Below, in pieces: positions 34,501 through 37,022 of a DNA stretch of 64,000 bases; within the stretch, counting starts at the first letter, position 1; each line of letters opens with the position of its first letter. The position numbers and the translations under genes are program-made. This DNA comes from Saprospiraceae bacterium (GTDB lineage Bacteria > Bacteroidota > Bacteroidia > Chitinophagales > Saprospiraceae), in NCBI GenBank assembly GCA_022841745.1, contig JALHQW010000009.1:34900-98899 (forward strand), written 5' to 3'. Below the pieces are notes generated by a model. It was given only the letters and a program-made list of their open reading frames with translations, made no database searches and was not told where the DNA came from.

Positions 34501-35181
34501 GTTATTCAGCCCAGCGCCGAGGGTGTTCCATGAGCTTCCGTCCCAGCGGGCTATGTAGTTGGCACTGCTGCCCCCCGCAATGGTGAAGTTCCCCCCTGCG
34601 TACACGTCGCTGCCTGATACGGCTATGGCAGCGACAAAGCTATTCAGCCCAGCGCCGAGGGCACTCCATGAGCTTCCGTCCCAGAGAGCTATGTTGTTGG
34701 CACTGCTGCCCCCCGCAGTGGTGAAATTTCCCCCCACATAAACGTCGCTGCCCGATACGGCTATGGCTCTGACTTCGCCATTCAGCCCAGCGCCAAGTGC
34801 ACTCCATGAGCTTCCGTCCCAGCGGGCGATGCGGAAAGCACTGCTGCCCCCTGCCGTAGTGAAGTTCCCTCCCACGTACACATCGCTTCCTGTTACTGCA
34901 ATGGCACGAACCACATCATTCAGCCCTGAACCTAGGTTGTTCCAGCCGGGCGCTACCGGCGGGGCTAACAGGAACATTGGCCCTTCACACTCGTCTATGA
35001 CCACGTGAAAGCCAGTGAAATCAATAGTTCCGGAGTGTTTCAATGGGTTGTGGAGTTTGCCGTTTTCATCCAAAAGCTCACCGAGTGGTATGGTGTTGCT
35101 GGCATGTGCTGTCAGGGCGAGTATAAACAATGATGTGAGAGCAAGAATTAGGGGCTTCAGGTTGTAAAAGTTTGTTCTCAT
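10552..35181 (-). CDS. Giant secreted propeller/SpvB/Rhs protein with NlpC/P60 C-terminus
   Basis: One uninterrupted frame of 8209 codons. Approximate domains: signal peptide 1-28; seven VYVGGNFTTAGG repeats (75-397); six modules, each an IPT/TIG domain plus seven FG-GAP/VCBS repeats with DxDGDGKxD loops (400-3230); Ig-like segment; nine ELWxxDG repeats (3418-3861); second Ig-like segment; six kelch repeats (4058-4346); thirteen PPC-like modules centred on DDVWYKFTAT (4348-6116); SpvB/TcdB N-terminal domain starting at YSIPMAIPSGTGG (about 6155); further FG-GAP repeats; Rhs/YD repeats (about 6830-7841) ending in the core motif GRFISPDP...LTDPSG. A Gly/Ala-rich hydrophobic stretch follows, then an NlpC/P60 domain (8090-8209) with likely triad Cys8109 (YDCSS), His8163 (YDHV) and His8175 (MIHPS). 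By analogy with Rhs toxins, the C-terminus would be released to cut peptidoglycan. No T9SS sorting domain ends the protein. Two small secreted genes follow. Confidence 0.93.
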   Translation of the reverse strand: MRTNFYNLKPLILALTSLFILALTAHASNTIPLGELLDENGKLHNPLKHSGTIDFTGFHVVIDECEGPMFLLAPPVAPGWNNLGSGLNDVVRAIAVTGSDVYVGGNFTTAGGSSAFRIARWDGSSWSALGAGLNGEVRAIAVSGSDVYVGGNFTTAGGSSANNIALWDGSSWSALGAGLNSFVAAIAVSGSDVYAGGNFTIAGGSSANYIARWDGSSWNTLGAGLNNFVAAIAVSGSDVYVGGNFTTAGGDSANRIARWNGTSWTALGLGLNEAVWAIATSGSDVYVGGEFTIAGGNSANRIARWNGSSWTALGSGLNDFVIAIAVTGSDVYVGGNFTTAGGDSANRIAQWNGNSWSALGLGLDDDVEAITVSGSDVYVGGGFTSAGGSNANRIARWEATFPSINSFTPLSGPLGTAVTITGTNFSTTPASNLARFGATQATVTAATTTQLTATVPAGATFSPITVKVGDRMAFSMQHYLPTFPPVKPEITPADFSPKVDFVTGTSPQLVAIGDMDGDGKADMAVANYNSSTVSVYRNTSTTGAIDPSSFAAKVDFTVGTNPFEVKFQDLDGDGKLDLVTGNSASATVSVLRNTSTVGSISLATKVDFNVGTNPFRLDMNDFDRDGKPDIAVANYFSATVSILRNTSVVGSITNSSFAPKVDFATGTEPQHVVSGDIDGDGKPDLVVTSFNTTTVSVLRNTAPIGVIDASSFSPKVDFTTGARPIAIALGDIDGDGKLDVAVANDQVSSVSVFRNTSTVGVINAGSLAAKVDFATEAGPTIVLLADLDGDGKPDMMTSNVNGASVSIFRNVSSSGVIDAGSFEARDDLPTGSSTQAMAVGDIDGDGKPDILLSNNSTNKISVFRNNPILFPTVTGISPASGPVGTVVTITGTNFSTTPADNLVRFGATQATVTAATSTQLTVTVPTGATHGPITVKVADRTAFSKQHYLPTFPPVKPEITPADFNLKVDFATGTNPELVAFGDMDGDGKADMAVANYGAGTVSVFRNTATAGAVNASTFAAMAAFAVGTSPIDVELQDLDGDGKLDIVVSNDGSNNVSVLRNTSSPGTIAFSAKVDFAVGTGPKRLDVRDLDGDGKPDIAVANYGSANVSVLKNISIAGSITSSSFAAKVDFAAGTNVQDVVAGDVDGDGKPDLVVVSYNTAKVSVLRNTAPIGVINAGSFAPKVDFTTGTQPIAIALGDIDGDGKLDVSVANDGASSVSVFRNTATAGTIDAGSLAAKVDFATGTAPFCVRIADLDGDGKPEVLTSNVGGASVSIFRNVSSSGVIDAGSFETRDDLPFGANAQGLAVADIDGDGKPDVVVTNFSGNAVSVFRNNPILFPTVTSISPMSGPVGTVVTITGTNFSTTPADNLVRFGATQATVTAATSTQLTVTVPTGATHGPITVKVADRTAFSKQHYLPTFPPVKPEITPADFNLKVDFATGTNPELVAFGDMDGDGKADMAVANYGAGTVSVFRNTATAGAVNASTFAAMAAFAVGTSPIDVELQDLDGDGKLDIVVSNDGSNNVSVLRNTSSPGTIAFSAKVDFAVGTGPKRLDVRDLDGDGKPDIAVANYGSANVSVLKNISIAGSITSSSFAAKVDFAAGTNVQDVVAGDVDGDGKPDLVVVSYNTAKVSVLRNTAPIGVINAGSFAPKVDFTTGTQPIAIALGDIDGDGKLDVSVANDGASSVSVFRNTATAGTIDAGSLAAKVDFATGTAPFCVRIADLDGDGKPEVLTSNVGGASVSIFRNVSSSGVIDASSFETRDDLPFGANAQGLAVADIDGDGKPDVVVTNFSDNAVCVFRNNPILFPTIASISPTSGQVGSTVTVTGTNFSTTPTSNLVRFGATQATVTAASATQLTVTVPTGATYGPITVKVADRTAYSSQAFLPTFPPVKADITAADFMPKVDYTTGTNPAYLAVGDLDGDGKADAVVPNSANNNISVLRNTATSGIISISSFAAKVDFTTGTSPGAATIGDLDGDGKPEIVAINTGSNTISIFRNTSTVGTINNSSFAAKVDFTVGTSPNCVSIGDIDGDGKPDIVVSNYDSDNMSVLRNTSTVGAISISSFAPKVDFATGNGPVGICLRDLDGDGRLDIAVADHLVDNTVSVYRNTSIIGVINSNSFSARVAFSTGSAPQWVETGDVDGDGKLELIVSNDNAQSISILRNTSTVGTINSSSFAAKVDFGVGANPLSLGIGDLDGDGKADLAVSNFTSKTITILRNTATSGVIDPSSFAPKVDIPLGSSIYGIVVSDIDGDGKSDLVSSNYPNSLSVLRNNPVLLPTITSFTPLSGPVGTVVTITGTNFSTTPANNLVRFGATQATVTAATATQLTVTVPAGATFGPVTVKVADRTASSALPFLPVFSPSKQQITAADFQPKVDFATGADPHSVAIGDLDGDGKSDLVVANNGNPTVSVYRNTSTVGSITTGSFAAKVDFTTGSAPTAVAIADLDGDGKLDIVVSNGISNTVSVFRNTSTVGSITTSSFATKVDFATATFPNWVTTGDLDRDGKIDIITSNGTSNSLSVLKNISTSGSITTSSFAAKVDFTTGTTPYFVAIGDLEGDGKLEMVAVNRGAATVSVFYNTSSIGAISSSSFAAKVDFSTGSTPYGVAIGDLDGDGKPDLATANGGGNSSSVLRNTSTTGPITSSSFATKVDFAAGNGCFSVAISDLDGDSKLDLAVTNGATDNISVFRNQAVPGDITANSFAAKVDLTTGDQPFSVAIGDLDGDEKPDLALVNGNSATISILRNNPIFFPTITSFTPTSGQVGSTVTIAGTNFSTTPSNNLVRFGATQATVTAATATQLTVNVPTGAIYAPITVKVGDRTAYSKLSFTPIFSPSKPNITAADLMPKVDFAAGTRPQSVAVGDLDGDGKADLVVANTNSNTISIYRNTATIGSITSSSLAAKVDFATGASPTCVAVGDLDGDGKMDIAVANYNGTAISVFRNTSTAGTIAFSTKVDFTTGADPYSVAIADLDGDGKSEIIAGNHFNGAGGNSVSIFRNTSVAGVINTSSFDPKVDFATGTSPAQIAIGDMDGDGKVDIATANYGAGANSISVLKNIGQIGVINAGSFASKVDFATGALPIGIIVNDLDYDGKLDLVSSNESGNSISILRNISTSGVINSSSFSPKVDYTTGTQPAWIGSGDMNGDGKSDLIVANAFDGTGGNSISILKNTSSSGNIALAQKLDIATGIKPRSVAIGDIDGDGKPDISVGYINSGAGGNIISVFRNNPSPIITSPVVDTICAGSAINIGFTTLWNLNAGNIFTAQLSDATGSFSNPVNIGTLTGISSGTINATIPANTPYGSGYRVRIVSSDPVHPSPDNGANIFINTIPFTPSSITGSTTVLLGSTYTYSTPPIVNATTYQWSYTGTGVTITGNGASVTVAYSVNATAGNLRVAGINACGTGALYSIPVSLYPNPAFLGFELVKDVSSGTSSSTPGDLIQVGSALFFTATEGATGKELYVTTGTTAGTSLVKNINSGSNSAFQASGNSLAELNGNLVFKANESTTGRELWKSDGTANGTTIVLDAVPGTGSSEPSFITSANGNVYFNANLSATGNELYMSNGTSTVTLVSDICGGTCNGLSASGTPISKIGDYLFFAANNGTDGTEPWYYNITSNQIGILANISSASSDPASFTELNGAIFFSAKTDVEGNELLKYTNSYQVVKDVRPGATGSFPSQLTPAKPLTPQKDALFFVADDGSSGQELWISKFNTNSNVPDSTYRVKDILPGAGSSQIQHLAYYGGILFFAANDGANGKELWISKGQDSTTYLLKDINCGTGSSNPSGFTFMNGWVYFTADDGVNGYELWRTDGTASGTSLVGDLRLGSQGSTPIGLTVFNNVLFFAADDGNTGIELWKYNPINTRSVIAGPSPNSNLCFGDTITVAYGITGTFNAGNIFTIQLSSPNGCFDNPINLGTKLSNTAGVINAIVPNNLAGGNQYRFRIVSSDPPSIPIESPTKLTAKFYPSPATVIYGNQHVSPGQNSMAYTVPVIPNASSYQWAYTGTGATISGSGTSITLSFASNATSGNLSCAGINDCGLGQAAVLPIFVSSLSNQTVGRWDTIPPFANIAREGAIALTIGEKAYIGGGKTGNTYLNDFWEYDPVANTWTQKANLPGGAREEAIGFSIGNRGFVGAGYSGTSAKADFWEYNPITNTWTQKADIPGNGRWSAVGFSIENKGYVGTGKKGSFSSPTYSNDFYQYDPVANQWIAIPNNIPGVREGAVGFSIGNTGYVGLGYNGSSYLSDFYSFNPATQVWTALSAFPGAGRKDAFGLYMANHAYVGTGNQGATHYRDFWEFNPNTGWKARQNIGAQGRSRATAFSVKGQLWAGTGHDGTNNLGDYRKFTPSFINDEPLDAVVVPISSGSYCGLSLLGSTQFATQTLPACTSGQFADDDVWYKFTATATVHVLRIFNYTSPLAFEIFSGTPGNFTSITCSPNVGNMFVMNNLNIGEQYHIRIYTAANSQFSDFSICIDSNPVQAVNDECLSATILPVSSNLNCTPTTYNTSQATQSIAACLANTTADDDVWFKFTATSTVQLVTIQDVTPIPSYANSGNLIVELFSGTCTSLTSLECSEALDNTLSTKILTGLNIGSTYFLRCYSASNTGYLSFKMCLSTPPTAPANDACSNATPVPVSPGYFCEQSVSGTTLGASSAWGNNGCSGDEAFDEVWYSFTATWTSHVVSFGNVAVAFGNNTSANQVMGVQLYNSTCTSGGFVACAGLISNNKYQFNNLTPGTNYRLRVFTKQPGIYANFDVCVLTTPPAPENDPCAGAFTLPVNETLTCSDFLAGTTYYASHATVPGACGAATSDVWYKFTAMQSDYVLTLRNIRGAEFGANGTSMTVQMLSGACATLTPVWCQTDSVFFVSGLTNGSNYYFRVVLPQVNNLGEDFANFDICLSKVPAAPTNDECSGAVLLSVSNQAYCTTAIEGTTEGATRSLADCNGKVSDDDVWYKFVATGTDQVVSIYGIGHVKGSGNVWFEAFGGGACNNLNSIVCAKEGIQRLNGLTVGSTYFIRVFTEASNSYQQFRICLSTPPVNDVCNSAVALTLNSNAQGCQNPVEQGSTLGADLSANDNCNLMDARDVWYQFFATSTKHIISVYDVQREVVGETGGNQLQFAVFTGDCVSLTSVGCQQAGNFLVVDNLVVGQNVKVKVFSPSDKGYSFKVCISQEPPIQTNNNCITAQNVTVDPTGTCPSPLTASTYTTVPSSNATETGCTYSGVGIDGVTWYKFTATGSVHSIKVMDVQGQTGSAAPIYHQVYSGSCATGLNTLNCLSDLDSSRYDNLVAGQTYFFKVGKLQSFSGLSTFKVCVSVPSTTAPNNTCDASTLLAVNGAWVSGNTQFGTQSLLSCASDNSANDDLWYRFVATGTMHHIEISNIVPNGGSEVKMVREIFGGSSCVSLLPLYCSEDDFVAEGLVPGATYYIRAYTKGDNVPATYQIRVRPVGTPPVNDLCSGAITLPANTGLSYTNTASGTTVEATQSMSPCLGLEADDVWYKFTATGTFASIQVVPQVGYSYSQEIVQQVFSGTCSNLTAISGCIEGTNAFLTGLVPGSTYYVRVYERTGRHAFQFNIGLIQYPAAPSNDNCAAATVVPINAGTTCATVLRGTNVGSTATSSSDCTSGIFCDDVFYKFTATATAHLVSIQNISPLTATSSLDSLGFIAYSACLTGPLNGHTKKALLTGLSIGTTYYIRAGSKGLGGKFNYDICITTPPVPANDSCNTAQVILANTSSNCTNSYTGSTLLATNGLTSCLGGTAKDVWYRFQATAASHMVNLSGVTAEIGSDFDLVHQVYSGNCTALNSLRCSAADTSLLTGLTIGNDYYVRVYSRDTLSAGTFSLCVNTPQTAPSNDECPNAINVPVNTNTNCTQFVTGFTLGGTQSLPGCNGTADDDIWFKFTALSTAHDISIYDKQLFNVAASNQSLVLEVFSDDCSANPVSLVCSATEQATLSNLIPGSTYHIRVYTAAPTGAAMFKLCIKTLYLPSPPVNDNQVNATSLVQQQEAACSQGYRTWGSFYYATTEPFAVCQGAAAYDVWYKFVALGPEVSIEVNGRTDLVAEVWHDTPLQLRNCLNNNTTTNSEAITLTGLMPGGTYHVRVYPYAATGNAPTAVYHVENSAFSICIYGDDISPEVLESPTISPFLTQNIASGYTPGNFSSTETGAAIYSIPMAIPSGTGGMQPDVSLVYSSQGGNGLLGVGWSLTGFSVISRSSKTIAQDGQKKGIDYTANDRYVLDGEKLVNITSQAYGSDNCEYRTEQQSFKRIRSYGNVNGSGTPEKFKVWTKDGLLYEYGYTADSKIEVQGRHEVLYWLVNKITDTKGNYIRFYYEEDAVNGTYYPMKIEYTGNDNTGLVPYCRVEFGYEARNDVGESFKYGSLTKARKRLKKVTAYYESQKAREYTMSYQQGAYDQVSMLTGIQECGLDGKCFTPTTFQWQNGDLFFEKQPNVISNMFPIEILGNNNALFRESDFNGDGLADLFTYDFTTQQSKLYRNDGNYNFTDTTKTGVLTLSANEVFDFVDFNSDGFTDIYVQDTVTGNTRWLAHNRSLSFAGLAYVQTTNKIPAAVLQKTTLAGIKRVQFMDLNGDGTTDALVKASLDNSFLSIYLNTNTGNFGANTGTIPASLFAGDYEFLDYDDDGLTDVMTFNKTTRENKWYHNESTQTPQAVNFVLKRTNALPTAALPNNLVFKTGDWNGDGVTDIAVYGAQVSGQSTTYSEIQWYINKGNLFFKTISNAMSPSIAGAYGASDLFFVPYDMNGDGKDDVLNYRYDSGELRIYLNDGMGKFSNSFAGTSLTNLINPQLLKGGAGIRPVSYRHGNVFSLLWWNPANGQNRVVDLQLDFNYGRVDKITNGLGQLIAIRYDELTKDSVYQRGNTSIYPEHDFFGGYKVVSEYCINDADGDTTRVMNRFKKGKMNLQGRGFRGYEEVETIDVTKGIRSCSFRDTDTRFLSAPVSLSQIYQPNGKILHETEQVNVIDSLINPAFPTEKVYWSYSKEIVQRNYELNGQLVSTIRKRQQIDMNGNTLYSVVDYGGGVKDSTTFTYTDDLDKWFLGRITGTKIYRILPGKPTSIRNVAFEYDPDTGLKKKEIFEPDSSAVNKIVKQYYFDDYGNIIRSSTTAWNGTASATRNQHSSYDTKGRFSIHTHNDLGHATNYVYHNIFGMPLSETDLNGLTKTYLYDGFGRVTQETQPDGNWTKYRYYKCPEGTCPEGALYYVLQEHSVGTPDRVYFDLLNRAVVQEDIGFSGTPTFQITRYNKRGQVAQTSDPYYLNEPILWTTYEYDLLERVVKVTSPGDIEGRMEYNGLTTTSINPLGQRKTEVKSPDGRLLSVTDNAGKSITYDYDALRNMTKITDSQGNHIDFEYDFQNYKKKMTDPDMGIYQYQYNRFGELTKQTYPDGQMVTMAYDTLGRIKTRIEPEGTATWKYDTKPHGIGMLDSISYNTFSQGVHYDALSRLKIDRRKINGQTYDYTYDYDSLGRMSKLHYPLGFSIKNVYNEWNMLSEIRNATTNELYYKVDELNSYGQPLQTTFGNGVKTEYDFDPNKRWLRGIYASKDANIIQNVSYTYDDLANVRSKTNHRLNHTESYDYDNLNRLTAYNIAGVSSTTLQYDELGNITYKSDVGTYHYGENGQGPHQLSRIEGNASVCIPSATTQFQYTSYNMVKQMENDSMKLTIEYGANRERTYQKIYKEGVLKQEKVYAGEGLEIVSDSTGIKKMFYVRGFDGVLMVHNVKNETTIYDHYWHRDNQDNLQAISNAAGVLIEELSYDPWGKRRNIDGSPTDTLIATNYERGYTGHEHYDFMGLINMNGRIQDPVLGRFISPDPYVQDITNLQNLNRYSYVLNNPMTLTDPSGFRSFKRVFRNVKQVAKSVAKPLAQVANRVEKITSVNLRDPVSVVTAPLDFISGGKVSAEINRFGSKSFGQENWNTIKVTATVIAVSIATAGFGTIASGALIGFTGAYAGAGVNGASYEDAFLAGLEAAAKGAATAYLAQQIGAATNDFNSFSQQVGKTVGHGVLQGALSEADGGRFESGFYAGALSGASESLANYFKVTPGSISSLLFGSVMGGTGSLIGDGKFRNGAISGVMTYAFNYGLGCLASAVEDLVGKPYVLGANGPDAYDCSSAVIAGIHSCGNPGFSDMTAHDICTSNVNPYSSKGVRGSIVCYDYTGDGRYDHVTTLTGDGNMIHPSQGKGTIIKVRSSYLDNFLKKGGGYKNIFDPKF
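29735..32548. repeat. 1407-bp tandem duplication inside the giant gene
   Basis: Two consecutive IPT/TIG-plus-propeller modules are direct repeats with a period of 1407 bp (469 codons). From 29921 to 31134 the sequence appears identical to 31328-32541 (1214 bp); a few differences appear only at the outer edges. Parts of the neighbouring module share patches with it (for example near 32716-32780), suggesting gene conversion. Confidence 0.92.
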
Positions 35182-35745
35182 CTTAGATCAGCAAAGATTA
35201 TGGAATAAAAACGATTCTTCTAAAGTGATTGTCCTTAGGTGAACTTCAGTCAATCTATTTCCGATGTCCTAAATCGGTTAGTGAAAGTGCCAAGGTATAG
35301 TTTTTCAGTATTTTTTTACCGACACAAAAAAAAATTGATTTCAAATTTTGGTTCAGTCATGTATCAAAAAATTCTTGCGACAGGAGTTATAATGTGTTGT
35401 TTTATAGGCGTTTCGATTGAAATTAGGTTGCTGAGTACAGCTTTCCTGGTATCCATTTTGCATACGGCTAGTACCAGAAAAGGGTAAGCGAAAATTTTGC
35501 AAAACAAAATTTTCGCTTACCCTTCCAGAAGCCCTGCCTACCGGCGAAACAGCGACAAACGCTAAATAGATACCTTTACGCTAAGCTGCAATGAGTCCAC
35601 ATTCTTCTAATATAGGTGGTAATTCTGGTGCACCCAAATCCCAAACCCAGCTGCACTAGGCGGCTTGTCAAGGTCGTCGGCCTTGTGAACCCAAACATGT
35701 TGCCCCCAACTCCTGAAATATAGTCAGTCGGCAACAGGGCTTTGA
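35182..35745. other. Intergenic region upstream of the giant gene
   Basis: No convincing gene. It holds the upstream region of the giant gene, a poorly supported 82-codon plus-strand ORF (35239-35487) and the perfect hairpin at 35480-35524. A short coding-like stretch at 35591-35656, starting MSPHSSNIGG, may be the 5' end of the remnant described next. Confidence 0.5.
35480..35524. repeat. Perfect 20-bp hairpin with AAAATTTT core
   Basis: Arms at 35480-35499 and 35505-35524 are exact complements around a 5-base loop. The core GCGAAAATTTTG resembles the hairpin at 49909-49951, so this may be a repeat family. Confidence 0.85.
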
Positions 35746-36039
35746 TGCTTTCGTCTAAGCTGCGGACGTCCTGCCAGTCCCGCCATCTGCTTTGGAGAAG
35801 ATGGCGTAAATGGCCTTCAGTATTGCGAGTTCGGATTTGGTGACACCTTTGATTTCACGGGAAAAGTAGTGGCCTTTGAATTCGAGTTTATGAATGACGG
35901 AAAGGATGAAATTGCCACATCATGCCTTCTGACGCTGCCTGAACTTCTTGGCGCTATTAGTGATAATAGCTCTACGCACACCGAGCTTGGATGGACTTTT
36001 ACTTTTTCCAATCACGAATCAAGACGTACTATGCTTTGA
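35746..36039 (+). pseudogene. Remnant of an unidentified protein gene
   Basis: A 97-codon stretch is open from a TGA at 35743 to a TGA at 36037. Its later part looks coding: YCEFGFGDTFDFTGKVVAFE, then acidic/aromatic strands and LPELLGAISD. There is no start codon until well inside the coding-like part. Upstream frames are broken, and the 3' end overlaps the convergent response-regulator gene by about 20 bases. I do not recognise the family. The stretch could be chance, but the amino-acid pattern is better than in the other five frames. Confidence 0.35.
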
Positions 36040-36771
36040 CACGCACTGGTAAAACTCGTCCTTCCTCCGCCTTGCGATGGGCACTTTTACGCCAGAATCC
36101 AGCACCACGAAGCCCCCGTCTTCTTTCAGCACCTTGCGGACATAGTTCATGTTCACGATATGCGACTGGTGTACCCGGAAGAACGGCCCGGTCTCCGTCA
36201 AGTACTCGAACTCTCCGATGGCCCTCGTAACTACAATGCGCTCCCCGTTGGCCGTGAAGAAACTGGTATAGCAGCCATCGGACTCCAGCCGGATGGTCTC
36301 GTTCAATGGCAGTATGTGGATGCCCTCCGACAGGTGCAGGATGAGCCGGTCAACATGCTTTGGCTGCGAACTGCGCAATAGCAACTGGATCTGGCGGTTC
36401 AGTTGGTCGTTGGGTGAAAAACGGCGCAGCTTGTCCAATGCACGGACAAGTTCTGTGGGTTTGATGGGCTTGCGCAAAAAATCAACCGCATTGTACTCGA
36501 AGGCCTGGAAGGCGGCCTCTGGGCCATTGGCCATGATGACCACCTGGTGAGGTTCCTCGGAAATGGTTTCCAATAGTTCGAAGCAAGTGCCATCGGGTAA
36601 GTTCACGTCAACGAAAAGGCAATCAAGGGAGAGGTCAGCCAGCAGGCGCCTTGCTTCGGCGATGCTGCCAGCTTCCTCAACGACCTGACATTCGGGGTCG
36701 CATTTGCCGATTAGGCTGCGAAGCTCTTTGCGGAAGATGGGGTCTGCGGCGATCAGGAGGATTTTTGTCAT
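36019..36771 (-). CDS. LytTR-family response regulator
   Basis: The 250-residue protein has a receiver domain (1-120) with the phospho-acceptor Asp55 in CLFVDVNLPDG and the conserved lysine in FLRKPIKP. A LytTR DNA-binding domain (about 145-245) follows, with the typical FFRVHQSHIVNMNYV segment. Such proteins bind direct repeats upstream of targets after phosphorylation by a LytS/YehU-type kinase; no kinase is encoded in the window. The gene is divergent from a 477-codon gene across a 251-base A/T-rich region. Confidence 0.92.
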   Translation of the reverse strand: MTKILLIAADPIFRKELRSLIGKCDPECQVVEEAGSIAEARRLLADLSLDCLFVDVNLPDGTCFELLETISEEPHQVVIMANGPEAAFQAFEYNAVDFLRKPIKPTELVRALDKLRRFSPNDQLNRQIQLLLRSSQPKHVDRLILHLSEGIHILPLNETIRLESDGCYTSFFTANGERIVVTRAIGEFEYLTETGPFFRVHQSHIVNMNYVRKVLKEDGGFVVLDSGVKVPIARRRKDEFYQCVSKHSTS

Positions 36772-36866
36772 TGGTGCTCGGCATTTAATAGGACTAGTTC
36801 ACCCAGGAATTGTTAGTGTGTTCAGGTTCAAACAGCTTTGTGCCCAACCTTAATTTTCTAACAAGA

Positions 36867-36874
36867 CAAAACTA
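36867..36874 (-). promoter_or_regulatory. Possible -7 box for the response regulator
   Basis: The minus strand reads TAGTTTTG, matching TAnnTTTG, 96 bases before the start codon. No -33 element is clear. Confidence 0.35.
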
Positions 36875-37022
36875 CGCATGTAGCTTGCTTCGAGTACAGA
36901 CATTTTAGACATTTTATAAATTGTTTTTTCGTACATTTTCGACCACTATGTTTTATAAAATATTGAAAAACAATTGATTAACTTAATATTATTCTCGATA
37001 CTTGTCATTCAAAAAATGACCA

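Noticed and set aside
25298..34970. Many plus-strand ORFs antisense to the propeller repeats
   Set aside because: They repeat with the period of the minus-strand modules and are low-complexity S/P/L translations: shadows of the giant gene.
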